NCBI GenBank assembly: GCA_016861345.1
Contig: BOLD01000002.1
Span: 124,001-188,000 of the forward strand
DNA: 64,000 bases
From: Oligoflexia bacterium
GTDB lineage: Bacteria > Bdellovibrionota > Bdellovibrionia > Bdellovibrionales > Bdellovibrionaceae
Direction: 5' to 3'
The position numbers were made by a program, and so were the translations under genes. Position 1 is the stretch's first letter; every line of letters starts with the position of its first letter. The notes beneath the pieces were generated by a model. It made no database searches. It saw only the letters and a program-made list of their open reading frames with translations, and was not told where the DNA came from. Positions 51,175-59,284 of the stretch are shown in pieces.

Positions 51175-52002
51175 ATGGGACTCAGGATCAATACGAACGT
51201 GGCCTCTCTTGCGGCCCAACGTGCTTTATCTCAAAGTCAAAAGTCGACTGAGAGGTCAATGAAACAACTTGCTACGGGAAACCGGTTTGCTGATTTGTCT
51301 GAGGGATCAGCAGATTTTGCCATCGCTGAGCACCTGAAGGGTCAAACCAAGGGGATGGCCGCGGCAAAGAATAACGCGGAAAACGCAGTGAGCTTTGTGC
51401 AAGTTGCCGAGGGTGGGCTGAACGAACAAAACAATTTATTAATTCGAATGCGCGAACTCGCAATTCAATCTGCAAGCGACACGTTCTCAGATACAGAGCG
51501 TGAAATGATTGAAATGGAGTTCCAACAGTTGCTGACAGAGTTTGATCGAATCGCGAAGACGACTTCGTTTGGATCGCAGAAATTGCTCTCTGGAGTTGAA
51601 AAAGATTACGAGTTCCAAGTCGGTGCCTATAAGGGCGAGGAAAATATCATTCGGTATCAGTCCAATGCGAATACGACTGCAAGTGAGTTGGGCTTAGACG
51701 GGATGACGGTCATTGAAAAGACGGACGCTCGAGATTCGCTTGAAACGATCGATATCGCCCTGACCAGTCTTGGTCGAGCAAGAGCGAACTTTGGAGCCAT
51801 GCAGAGTCGATTTGACTCTGTGACTTCATACACTGCTGTACAAATGGAAAACCTGCAGGCAGCACAGGCAAGAATTGCAGATACAGATGTGGCAAAGGCG
51901 ACATCGGAAATGGCAAAGGGAATTGCGCTTCAGCAATATCAACTTGCTGTGCTGGCAACAGCGAATCAAGTTCCTGGACAAATTCTGAAGTTGATTGCCT
52001 AG
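51175..52002 (+). CDS. fliC: Flagellin (copy 1)
   Basis: 275 residues, a short flagellin with only the conserved N- and C-terminal helical domains. MGLRINTNVASLAAQRAL and the N-terminal coiled region pair with the C-terminal IADTDVAKATSEMAKGIALQ, and a brief variable part lies at about 140-190. It lacks the D2/D3 outer domains of longer flagellins. AAAGGGG precedes the ATG. A strong terminator follows. It is one of three flagellins in 6 kb, as expected for Bdellovibrio-type organisms that build a filament from several flagellins. Confidence 0.95.
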   Translation: MGLRINTNVASLAAQRALSQSQKSTERSMKQLATGNRFADLSEGSADFAIAEHLKGQTKGMAAAKNNAENAVSFVQVAEGGLNEQNNLLIRMRELAIQSASDTFSDTEREMIEMEFQQLLTEFDRIAKTTSFGSQKLLSGVEKDYEFQVGAYKGEENIIRYQSNANTTASELGLDGMTVIEKTDARDSLETIDIALTSLGRARANFGAMQSRFDSVTSYTAVQMENLQAAQARIADTDVAKATSEMAKGIALQQYQLAVLATANQVPGQILKLIA

Positions 52003-52031
52003 GCTATTCAAGACTATTTCATGTTCAAAGA

Positions 52032-52059
52032 GGGGCTCGATACGAGCCCCTTTTTATTT
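52032..52059 (+). terminator. Intrinsic terminator after flagellin 1
   Basis: GGGGCTCG (52032-52039) pairs perfectly with CGAGCCCC (52043-52050) around an ATA loop, followed by a T-rich tail. It separates flagellin 1 from the next transcript. Confidence 0.92.
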
Positions 52060-52091
52060 TCTAAAGACCAAAGTCCTGCGCCAAAATGAGA

Positions 52092-52185
52092 AAACTAGAC
52101 CAAGGTCGAAAATTTTTTTTATTTTCAAATCCTTATGTGTTTCCAACACAAGACGCGCTGCATCTAAAATCAAACTAGACCAAGG
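52092..52185 (+). repeat. Two direct copies of the AAACTAGACCAAGG motif
   Basis: AAACTAGACCAAGG occurs at 52092-52105 and 52172-52185, exactly 80 bp apart. The core AGACC-AA-GGTC is partly palindromic in the first copy. Related copies lie near the second RAYT gene at 56008-56063. The second copy is 4 bp upstream of a sigma28-like promoter. Confidence 0.5.
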
Positions 52186-52188
52186 GCC

Positions 52189-52215
52189 TAAAGTTTCCTG
52201 GACCTTTGACGAGAA
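52189..52215 (+). promoter_or_regulatory. Sigma28 (FliA)-type promoter of flagellin 2
   Basis: TAAAGTTT (52189-52196) equals the sigma28 -35 consensus. After 11 bases, GACGAGAA (52208-52215) matches the GCCGATAA -10 in six of eight positions. This would start a transcript near 52222 with a long leader of about 180 nt before flagellin 2. Confidence 0.65.
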
Positions 52216-52305
52216 GTACTGCGTACATGTTGGAGCACCCGAGAAAGTAAGAGTCTGGGACCTCGAAGCAGTCAAGCGAAGCCCCTGATAAATACCTCCG
52301 GCTCT

Positions 52306-52337
52306 CCAGAGAGAGTGTCAGTCACCACTCTCTCTGG
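52306..52337 (+). promoter_or_regulatory. Perfect 12-bp hairpin in the flagellin 2 leader
   Basis: CCAGAGAGAGTG (52306-52317) and CACTCTCTCTGG (52326-52337) pair perfectly around an 8-base loop. It lies about 50 bases before the AGGAGG ribosome site and has no T tract, so it is a leader structure rather than a terminator. Confidence 0.6.
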
Positions 52338-52402
52338 CTGAAGCTCCAGCAAAACGGTTTTTAATTTAACAACCTTTTGTCTGTTTATAGGAGGACAAAA
52401 CT

Positions 52403-53230
52403 ATGGGCTTAAGAATACAAACAAACTTACCTTCCATTTCCGCTCAGCGCGTGCTGAATGTTCAGCAAAAACGTTTAGAGCACTCAACACAGGCTCTTGC
52501 CTCTGGTTCGCGTATCGTTCAGGCAGCTGACGATGCCGCAGGACTAGCAATCTCTGAAGGCTTAAAAGGTCAAATCAGAGGGGTTGCGATGGCAAGAAAC
52601 AACGCCTTCAATGCTGGATCGGCGATTCAGATTTCTGAGGGTGGACTAAATGAAATTAATAACATCCTGATCCGTCTGCGTGAGATTGGTATTCAGTCGG
52701 CATCAGATAATATCGGTGATAGTGAAAGACAGTTCCTTCAAGAAGAATCTCGAAATTTAATTGAAGAAGCTGATCGTATTGCTAAATCAACAAACTTCGG
52801 ATCTCGAAAACTACTTGATGGTAGTGGTGGAGAGATGGAGTTCCAAGTTGGAGCCTTTGCCGGAGACGAGAACACAATTAAGTTTAATCTTTCTGCAAAT
52901 GCAACAGCTACTGAAATTGGTATCGATGGTATTGACATGTCAGAAAAGGGTAATGCTCGTGAATCTCTTCAGCAGGTTGACGATGCCCTTCAAAAGTTAG
53001 GTGTGATGCGGGCAAACTTCGGCGCTATCCAGAGCCGATTGAACGCCACGACCAGTAACTTGGACATCCAATACGAAAACTTAAGTGCAGCGAACTCTCG
53101 TATCAGAGACGTTGACGTTGCTAAGGAAACAGCAGAGATTGCATCGGCCTCTGTTCTGCAGAGTGCGGCGGTCTCGGTTCTTGCTCAAGCGAATCAGTTC
53201 CCTGGCGTTGCCATGAAGCTGATTGGTTAA
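52403..53230 (+). CDS. fliC: Flagellin (copy 2)
   Basis: 275 residues with the same two-domain plan as its neighbours: MGLRIQTNLPSISAQRVL at the N-terminus, GSRIVQAADDAAGLAISEGLKGQIRG, and the C-terminal LSAANSRIRDVDVAKETAEI. AGGAGG lies 9-14 bases before the ATG. A sigma28-like promoter and long structured leader precede it, and a GC-rich hairpin follows the gene. The relative use of the three flagellins cannot be told from sequence. Confidence 0.95.
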   Translation: MGLRIQTNLPSISAQRVLNVQQKRLEHSTQALASGSRIVQAADDAAGLAISEGLKGQIRGVAMARNNAFNAGSAIQISEGGLNEINNILIRLREIGIQSASDNIGDSERQFLQEESRNLIEEADRIAKSTNFGSRKLLDGSGGEMEFQVGAFAGDENTIKFNLSANATATEIGIDGIDMSEKGNARESLQQVDDALQKLGVMRANFGAIQSRLNATTSNLDIQYENLSAANSRIRDVDVAKETAEIASASVLQSAAVSVLAQANQFPGVAMKLIG

Positions 53231-53328
53231 TCGAGACAACAAGAACATCAATTCGTAATCAAGTTTTAAAAATGAGCGCGCAGGCGAGCCGGCCCACAGA
53301 CCCAGTAAGCCTGCGTGCACTTAAGCCC

Positions 53329-53355
53329 ACCCTCGGGGGATGGTCTCCCGAGGGT
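53329..53355 (+). terminator. GC-rich hairpin after flagellin 2
   Basis: ACCCTCGGG (53329-53337) pairs with CCCGAGGGT (53347-53355); GGA and TCT extend the stem inward to a TGG loop. There is no proper T tract, only CTCAAGTTTTC some bases further on. It may be a weak terminator or an RNA-stabilising 3' element, resembling the second hairpin after flagellin 3. Confidence 0.5.
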
Positions 53356-53400
53356 ACCCTAAGGGCTCAAGTTTTCTGACAGAAAAAGGGAATTGGAACA

Positions 53401-53604
53401 ATGAGAACACTCGTCGCTCTCCTCATCTTGAACGTGGTATCGCTCTCAGTTTTAGCGGGTGTTGGAAAAGGTTCAACGCAGAAGAAAACGAAAGATCATG
53501 TCGTGCGGACGTCTGAGTCTCAAGAGCAAAAGACAACCGAAGTAAAGAAGTCGAGTCGAATGCCGGCCTCTAGTTTGCCAGTCCCGGTCACACTTTCAAA
53601 ATAA
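53401..53604 (+). CDS. Small exported basic protein
   Basis: 67 residues. It has a signal peptide (RTLVALLILNVVSLSVLA), followed by a Lys/Thr/Ser/Gln-rich, probably disordered tail. No family is recognised. An AAAGGGA site lies about 13-19 bases upstream of the ATG. It lies between flagellin 2 and the convergent antiporter gene, 3 bp from the end of the latter. A link to the flagellar genes is suggested only by position. Confidence 0.5.
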   Translation: MRTLVALLILNVVSLSVLAGVGKGSTQKKTKDHVVRTSESQEQKTTEVKKSSRMPASSLPVPVTLSK

Positions 53605-53607
53605 GGG

Positions 53608-54906
53608 CTAGAGCATCCACAGGCAAACAATTGCAACCACAGTCGGTGCGATGGCTGCGATCAAAAGATTTAAAGGTTTAATTCCACCTGGAAATTTATG
53701 AGCAAGAATAGAATATCCTGCTGCATTTGGTGCATTCGCTATTATTGTTAAACCACCACCAGCCAAAGCGCCCGCAACCAGGGCATATTTACTGGCATCG
53801 CTTAAGCCTTCCACCTGAGATCCAAGATAAGTCAGAGCTGCATTATCTGTTATGGCGGTTAAGCCCACTGCGCCCTTAAAGAGTACAATATCAGTCATTT
53901 GCCCCAGTAGGGGGATCAACCACCATTTTTGAAAGGCTCCAAATTGTATTATTCCTCCAAGAAACATCGAGACCAGAAGGCTTTCTTTCAGGCGTAACGA
54001 GTCCTGATAACTTTTTGTGACTGTCGCAACTCCCAAGAAAAGTAGAAATATACCAAGAAAGGCATTCTGATGATGACCTGTAACAATTATACCACTCAAG
54101 AAGAAAAGGTGGATCAGAGTAACACCTAATGGAATGGCTGCCTGTGCTCCTGAAAGTTTTGTTTCGACATCGCGCAGAGTAATGCAGTTCGCAGTTAACT
54201 CTCGACGGAATATGAGAACAAGTAAAAATGAGTTAATAACAACAGCAAGTGCGCTCTTCCATCCAAAGTGCGTGAATACATACATCAAATCCCAATTCCA
54301 TTTATTGGCGACCATTAATATAGGTGGAGCCGCAAAGTGAGTCAGCGCCCCGCCAATAGAGACATTCACAAAGAGAACTGCAATCAGAGCGTAAATCAAC
54401 TTATTAGATTCTTTCTGAAGCATTGAATTGAGCATAAATGCAGTTACAGTCATTGCTGCGGGCTCTGTAATAAAACTGCCGCTGAGTGATCCCAAGACGA
54501 GGACGACAAAGATATCAGTTACTACGGGGGGGGTCCGAATTATTTTTTGGACTCCTAAGCTAACAAATAAGATGGCTTGTCTGGCAGCTGTTAAAACAGG
54601 CCGAGTAGAGCAAACAACCATGATGACGAAAATAAAAAAGGGCTCTACAAAATTTAAAGAGTTCTGATAGGCAATGGCTGGTCCCCAGCCTTCTCGGGAA
54701 ATATAAACGGCCATAAATAGCGCAGCCCAAATAGCAAAGACAACCTCAAGTTCACCAAGAAGGTGCAGGATGTTGCTTGCAAATGAATTCTTTGGATAGT
54801 GGTGGGACCATTCGATTATGCGTCCAACAAGAAATGTGTGAATAACCGCGAGAGCGAAGAAAATGGTGCCGAGGAGTTCGATGGTGGTATAGCTCATAAG
54901 TGGCAT
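53608..54906 (-). CDS. Putative Na+/H+ antiporter (PF07399-like)
   Basis: 432 residues with about eleven membrane helices. FFALAVIHTFLVGRIIEW and HLLGELEVVFAIWAALF start the protein, and GSFITEPAAMTVTAFML, TDNAALTYLGSQVEGL and AGGGLTIIANAPNAAGYSIL are the family blocks with polar and charged residues inside helices. This matches the 'putative Na+/H+ antiporter' (Na_H_antiport_3) group within the ion-transporter superfamily. The reaction is inferred from family. It separates the flagellin 2 and flagellin 3 genes and stands alone on the minus strand. Confidence 0.82.
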   Translation of the reverse strand: MPLMSYTTIELLGTIFFALAVIHTFLVGRIIEWSHHYPKNSFASNILHLLGELEVVFAIWAALFMAVYISREGWGPAIAYQNSLNFVEPFFIFVIMVVCSTRPVLTAARQAILFVSLGVQKIIRTPPVVTDIFVVLVLGSLSGSFITEPAAMTVTAFMLNSMLQKESNKLIYALIAVLFVNVSIGGALTHFAAPPILMVANKWNWDLMYVFTHFGWKSALAVVINSFLLVLIFRRELTANCITLRDVETKLSGAQAAIPLGVTLIHLFFLSGIIVTGHHQNAFLGIFLLFLGVATVTKSYQDSLRLKESLLVSMFLGGIIQFGAFQKWWLIPLLGQMTDIVLFKGAVGLTAITDNAALTYLGSQVEGLSDASKYALVAGALAGGGLTIIANAPNAAGYSILAHKFPGGIKPLNLLIAAIAPTVVAIVCLWML

Positions 54907-55226
54907 TCAGTTTAACTTGATATTAAGTGCTGAGGTAGCAGTATCAGATTACTGCGACAGAGGTCTGGAATATTTCGAAACGGCCTATTCGCTGAGCTTG
55001 ATAAGTGTACTTCGGATCAGCAGTCTATTTAAGACCGTAAGGGATGGGGCCAGAAATATACAGTCAGTATTTTTAAAGTCCAAATACGATCATTAGAAAT
55101 AATCAATCTGAGTGTGGCACTATTTTTACCTGGTTAATCTAGTTTGAACAATTAAATTGACATCGCTACTAGAATTGCATAAATAAATGATATTGGAATT
55201 TATCGAGAATAAAGAAGAAATTAAAA
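54907..55226. other. 320-bp intergenic stretch between antiporter and RAYT-like gene
   Basis: No credible gene. Besides the promoter at 55157-55185, it has one half-copy related to the CTAGACC motif (minus strand, AAACTAGATTAACC near 55131-55146). Otherwise nothing notable was seen. Confidence 0.5.
55157..55185 (+). promoter_or_regulatory. Candidate sigma70 promoter of the RAYT-like gene
   Basis: TTGACA (55157-55162), 17 bases, then TAAATA (55180-55185). The -35 box is perfect and the -10 box moderate. It lies about 40 bases before the ATG at 55227. Confidence 0.5.
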
Positions 55227-55793
55227 ATGAGTAAGAAAAGACCCCAGCAACAGCTTTTAGATGAGCAGCTCAAAGTAAAGAAAGAGTTTGGTGGATCCTT
55301 ACTGAAGAAGTCGCATGCAAAGACCTCACGGCCAATAAGTACGAAGCAGGCAATGCATTTAACTCTCAGATCTTCCTTAGCTAAGGGGGAGCGGTCCTTT
55401 TTGGCCACGAGGGTTCGATCGAAGTTAATTGAAGAAAAAATCCGAATAAACGCAAAGAAGTTTGGCGTGCAAATATATAGATATGCCAATGTGGGAAATC
55501 ATCTTCACCTTCTTGTGCGGCCTACATATAGAAGAGGCTTTATTTCTTTTTTAAGGGCCATATCAGGTGTCATAGCCAGAATTGCACTTGGAGTAGAGCG
55601 AGGGCAGGCGAGATCATCAGAGGCTTCTCAATTAGCGCCAGAGAGTATTCAGTTCTGGGATCAGCGACCCTGGACAAGAGTACTGGCGTGGATGGCAGAT
55701 TTTATAAATGTTCGAAAATACGTGAATCAAAATTTTAACGAGGCAATGGGTTTCCTTCCATATAGACCACGAAAGTATTCTTCTACAGCTTAA
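55227..55793 (+). CDS. REP-associated tyrosine transposase-like (RAYT/Y1 HUH) protein, second copy
   Basis: 188 residues. It has the HUH motif as VGNHLHLLVRP, with a basic N-terminal region (KKRPQQQLLDEQ) and the usual C-terminal helix with RPWTRVLAWMADFINVRKYVNQN, where a Tyr is a candidate nucleophile. It is shorter than the copy at 16917-17597 and clearly divergent from it. The downstream region carries palindrome-like repeats, which RAYT proteins normally recognise. Its insertion splits the flagellin cluster. Confidence 0.82.
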   Translation: MSKKRPQQQLLDEQLKVKKEFGGSLLKKSHAKTSRPISTKQAMHLTLRSSLAKGERSFLATRVRSKLIEEKIRINAKKFGVQIYRYANVGNHLHLLVRPTYRRGFISFLRAISGVIARIALGVERGQARSSEASQLAPESIQFWDQRPWTRVLAWMADFINVRKYVNQNFNEAMGFLPYRPRKYSSTA

Positions 55794-56329
55794 TTCTTTT
55801 TTGTGAGAGTTCAGTTTTGTGCTCTCAATTTTCTTTTTCGAGTATCTATTCTCGATTCGTTCTCGATTCTAACAATCATATTATAGATGAAATCTCGACT
55901 CGACGTGGACTCACGTCGTGCCCGACCTTGTTCTATCATTAATAAGTCCAGCAAGACCTCGCCTCGACGATCATCAGACCTAGACCTCAGTCCTGAAAAA
56001 CGCGGGATTTTGGTCTAATTTTCAAAACCTTAGTCTAGTTTGCGCTGGACCCTGGTCCAGTTTTACTCGACTAGGCTAAAGAATTACAAGACCTCGCCGA
56101 TTGATTAGGCAAGCAAGTAGAACAAGACTCGACTGGACTGAAGCGAGAGTGAGTTAAGGAGTGACTGCCGAGACTTAATCGTTAACCAGCAAAGTTCAGC
56201 AAACGGGAATCGTTCTCCAACATGTACAACCCAAGAGGCAAGGAAGCTTCACGAGGCATAACAATGATCTTGTAGGTAAGATCTAGCCTTTCGTCGGTGT
56301 CAGGATGCCCAAAACTACGGAGGTCCCAT
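55794..56329. other. 536-bp repeat-rich intergenic stretch after the RAYT-like gene
   Basis: No credible gene. It holds a terminator-like hairpin (TGAGAG/CTCTCA near 55804-55827, then AATTTTCTTTTT) and a perfect hairpin CGACGTG-GACT-CACGTCG (55901-55918). It also holds three minus-strand copies of the CTAGACC-type motif (56008-56063) and an AAAGTT box (near 56190-56197) that could be part of a sigma28 promoter for flagellin 3. The density of inverted motifs is much higher than in other intergenic stretches of the window. Confidence 0.5.
56008..56063 (-). repeat. Cluster of minus-strand AAACTAGACCAAGG-like motifs
   Basis: Read on the minus strand: AAACTGGACCAGGG (56050-56063), AAACTAGACTAAGG (56028-56041) and AAAATTAGACCAAAA (56008-56022). 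The first is part of a perfect palindrome, CTGGACC-CT-GGTCCAG at 56045-56060. They match the two plus-strand copies at 52092 and 52172 between flagellins 1 and 2. Confidence 0.5.
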
Positions 56330-57163
56330 ATGGGAATGAGAATTACAACAAACATATCTTCACTGAATGCACAGCGAACTCTAGTCGCTTCGCAAAGAGA
56401 AATCCAAAAGAGCATGGCACAGCTCTCTTCTGGATCTCGTATCACTAAAGCGGCAGATGATGCTGCTGGATTAGCTATCTCTGAGTCTTTAAGGTCTCAG
56501 GTTCGAAGCTTAGGCCAAGCTTCACGTAACGCCAACGACGGTATCTCAATGGTGCAAGTCGCAGAGGGCGGATTAGGTGAAATTTCAAATATCTTAACTC
56601 GTATGCGTGAGTTGGGAATTCAATCTGCATCTGATACTGTTGGCGAGAGAGAGCGTGGCTTCCTGAATATGGAAGTTCAGCAGCTCAAGCAAGAGATGGA
56701 GCGTATCGCAAAGACAACTCGATTTGGTACAACTAGTCTCTTAGATGGAACAGGACAAACATTTGAAATCCAGGTCGGTATTAACAATGATACCTTCCAA
56801 GATCGAATTGGTTTTGATTCTTCGATGCTCAATGCTACTTTGGGCGAGCTTGGAGTAGAGGGCGTTGATTATTCTTCAAAAGATGGTGCTCAGGATGCGC
56901 TGATGATTGTTGATGAGGCTCAGTCAAAAGTGGCTGGCTTCCGAGCGAATCTCGGTGCACTACAAAATCGATTCCAGTCAACTATTGAAAACTTAGGCGC
57001 AGCTCATGAGAACCTCTCAGCAGCGAATTCTCGAATTCGTGATGCAGACATCGCAGCATCTGCTTCTGAGGCCGCTCGTAACCAAGTTCTTCTGCAGGCT
57101 TCGACTTCTGTGTTGGCTCAAGCCAATCAGCAGCCCGCACTTGCAATGAAACTTGTTGGTTAA
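56330..57163 (+). CDS. fliC: Flagellin (copy 3)
   Basis: 277 residues from the ATG at 56330 with CGGAGG upstream; a longer reading begins in unrelated sequence. It has MGMRITTNISSLNAQRTL, GSRITKAADDAAGLAISESLRSQVR and the C-terminal LSAANSRIRDADIAASASEAA. A short variable centre (about 145-200) contains an NND motif. It is closer in sequence to copy 2 than to copy 1 at its N-terminal AADDAAGLAIS block. Terminator-like hairpins follow, then flaG. Confidence 0.95.
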   Translation: MGMRITTNISSLNAQRTLVASQREIQKSMAQLSSGSRITKAADDAAGLAISESLRSQVRSLGQASRNANDGISMVQVAEGGLGEISNILTRMRELGIQSASDTVGERERGFLNMEVQQLKQEMERIAKTTRFGTTSLLDGTGQTFEIQVGINNDTFQDRIGFDSSMLNATLGELGVEGVDYSSKDGAQDALMIVDEAQSKVAGFRANLGALQNRFQSTIENLGAAHENLSAANSRIRDADIAASASEAARNQVLLQASTSVLAQANQQPALAMKLVG

Positions 57164-57189
57164 TTATTCGAATTGAATTTTACGGTTAA

Positions 57190-57265
57190 GAGGGAGAGCC
57201 TCCTCTCCCTCGGTACCTACCTACCCCGAGGGCGTGAGTTCTCGGGGGTACTTAGGGGCTTTTTG
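57190..57265 (+). terminator. Two terminator-like hairpins after flagellin 3
   Basis: GAGGGAGAG (57190-57198) pairs with CTCTCCCTC (57203-57211). CCCCGAG (57224-57230) pairs with CTCGGGG (57241-57247). The second stem is followed by TACTTAGGGGCTTTTT. The T run suggests a terminator. The second stem resembles the hairpin after flagellin 2. Confidence 0.65.
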
Positions 57266-57343
57266 GGAATTGAAAAAGTTCTTAAGGTCTAGAAAAAGTC
57301 TGGTCTCGTGATGAGAAAATGAAATCGGACCGATAAAGGGGGC

Positions 57344-57724
57344 ATGGATATCAAGAATGTTTTGAAATCAGTTTTACCGATCGGAGTGAATCCGAAAGCT
57401 AAGGTGGAAAAAGCCATCAAAACTGATTCAACAACAGATCGAGATGCGAACGGACAAACTGGATACGGACAACAGCAGAGGGAAAAAGAAAAACCTCCGA
57501 TGACAGATGAACAGCTAAAAAAGGCGATGGATCATCTGAAGAATTTGGCTGTTGTTAAGGATCACAATCTCAGTGTGGTTTTAACAGAGTTAGAAGGAAA
57601 AAAGTTTGTTCTTATTAAAGAACCCAGTGGCAAAGTCGTGCGTCGGATAGCTGAAGCAGAACTTTGGACTTTGCAAGTGGTTAAAGATACAGAAAAAGGC
57701 CAGCTCCTTCGGAAAACGGCCTAG
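57344..57724 (+). CDS. flaG: FlaG-family flagellar protein
   Basis: 126 residues. After an N-terminal linker rich in Gln/Asp (about 25-50), residues 65-125 match FlaG: HNLSVVLTELEGKKFVLI and GKVVRRIAEAELW, the usual (V/I)-R-x-I-P/A end. FlaG influences filament length and is usually encoded next to flagellin and fliD, as here. Its promoter is not obvious; it may be read through from flagellin 3. Confidence 0.85.
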   Translation: MDIKNVLKSVLPIGVNPKAKVEKAIKTDSTTDRDANGQTGYGQQQREKEKPPMTDEQLKKAMDHLKNLAVVKDHNLSVVLTELEGKKFVLIKEPSGKVVRRIAEAELWTLQVVKDTEKGQLLRKTA

Positions 57725-57737
57725 ACCAATAGACGTC

Positions 57738-57757
57738 CTGTCAAAGTTCATTCATAT
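57738..57757 (+). promoter_or_regulatory. Possible sigma28-like promoter for fliD
   Basis: CAAAGTTC followed after 12 bases by ATCGAAAA resembles TAAAGTTT-N11-GCCGATAA but is weaker (six of eight and five of eight). Flagellin 3 has a similar AAAGTTC box upstream. It is suggested only because of location before fliD. Confidence 0.3.
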
Positions 57758-57844
57758 TTTCATCGAAAAACTCGACCGAAACTCGTCCTCGACAGACAAC
57801 TAATTGACTCACAGTTTAATGTCTTTTTTTGAGACAATGATTCC

Positions 57845-59215
57845 ATGGCTGCAATCAGAATGACAGGCATGGCATCAGGGTTACCACCGAACATAGTCGA
57901 ACAGATTATGGATGCTGAGCGTATTCCCATCAAACAAATGGAAGTCAAAAAAGCAGCTGAAGATGATAAGTATAAATTAGTCACAGATCTTGAAACGAAA
58001 GTCACAGACATCTCTAAATCATTAGGTGAATTAGTTGGCACACGTGGATTCACAAATAATAAACTTATGTCAGGTGATCCCAATATCATCAATGGAACGG
58101 TTGATCCTGAGAATGTGACAACGGGCTCTTGGCAAATAGAGGTCCAGCAGCTTGCGCAAAAACCAGGTTCTGTATCCAACGGTTTTCCAGATCGAGATCG
58201 TACAGAGATTGGTGTTGGATATATTAAGTTCGAAACTCCAGAGGGAACAAAAGAGGTCTATGTCAGTGGAGAAAATTCAACTTTAGATGGAGTTGCGGCA
58301 TCAATCAACAGAGCCAATGTCGGCTTACGTGCAACGGTATTAAACGACCGTAAAGATAAAGAGAATCCCTTTAAGCTCTTGGTGACGGGCTTGGCAACGG
58401 GGGACGATAAGCAAGTCAGTTTTCCAACAGTTTATATGCTTGATGGAGATCAGGATTTTTACTTTGATGTCACGAAACCAGCACAGAACGCAAAAATTAA
58501 AGTTGATGGTTTTGAGCTTGAAGTTCCAGATAACACAGTGAAGGACGTCATTCCAGGAGTTGCTCTTGAATTGAAGCAAGCGGCTCCGGGGCGAGAAATA
58601 GCGGTCACAGTAAAAGAAGACTACGACGTTATTTCAGGAAAAATTAAAACATTTGTTGATGCCTATAATGGAGTTCTTTCGTTTATTCAAAATCAACATA
58701 AGCTTCAAAAAGGAAAGAACGGAAGGGAAAGCCTAGGCCCCATGGGTGGAGATGGGCTGCTCAGAACAATTGAGGCCAATTTGCGACGACTGATTATGAG
58801 CCCTCAGCACGGAGTCAATAGCGAGATCACCCGTATGAATGAATTGGGCATTGAGTTTAATCGCAATGGAACACTTAATTTTTCACAAGATAAATTTAAC
58901 TCAAAGCTCTCAAAGAATCCTCAGGATGTTGCCAATTTCTTAAGAGGAGATGGATTTAGTGTTGGCTTTGTTCCCGCAGTGAAAAGAGAGGTTACTAATC
59001 TGACAAATAACACTTTTGGACCCTTAGCGCTTCGTAAGCGAGGATTGACCGAGAAAATAAATTCAATGAACCAACGGATTGAGAAAAAGGAATCCCAGCT
59101 GGAAAAGAAGGAAGATAGTTTAAGAAAAAAATTTTCCGATCTCGAGAGCAAAATGTCCAAACTCAATGCTCAAGGAGCATCAGTAGCTGGGCTAGCGGCT
59201 GGACAAAAGGCATAG
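57845..59215 (+). CDS. fliD: Flagellar hook-associated protein 2 (filament cap) FliD
   Basis: 456 residues. It shows the FliD N-terminal block (MTGMASGLPPNIVEQIMDAERIPIKQM), a middle domain with WQIEVQQLAQ, and a C-terminal coiled coil (KINSMNQRIEKKESQLEKKEDSL). It caps the growing filament and folds flagellins. It is followed by fliS after 69 bp, the usual fliD-fliS-fliT order. Confidence 0.96.
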   Translation: MAAIRMTGMASGLPPNIVEQIMDAERIPIKQMEVKKAAEDDKYKLVTDLETKVTDISKSLGELVGTRGFTNNKLMSGDPNIINGTVDPENVTTGSWQIEVQQLAQKPGSVSNGFPDRDRTEIGVGYIKFETPEGTKEVYVSGENSTLDGVAASINRANVGLRATVLNDRKDKENPFKLLVTGLATGDDKQVSFPTVYMLDGDQDFYFDVTKPAQNAKIKVDGFELEVPDNTVKDVIPGVALELKQAAPGREIAVTVKEDYDVISGKIKTFVDAYNGVLSFIQNQHKLQKGKNGRESLGPMGGDGLLRTIEANLRRLIMSPQHGVNSEITRMNELGIEFNRNGTLNFSQDKFNSKLSKNPQDVANFLRGDGFSVGFVPAVKREVTNLTNNTFGPLALRKRGLTEKINSMNQRIEKKESQLEKKEDSLRKKFSDLESKMSKLNAQGASVAGLAAGQKA

Positions 59216-59284
59216 GGGTAAGGTTGAGAGTTATGTTGAAAACAGGACTTCAAAAACGACAAGTTGAACCGATAAGGGATAGCG

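Noticed and set aside
51995..52288. Open frame of 97 codons between flagellins 1 and 2
   Set aside because: It runs through the terminator and repeats, has a random composition and lacks a ribosome site.
55794..56329. Insertion-sequence ends around the RAYT-like gene
   Set aside because: No terminal hairpins with a tetranucleotide target or matching subterminal repeats typical of IS200/IS605 were seen. The palindromes fit REP-like repeats better.
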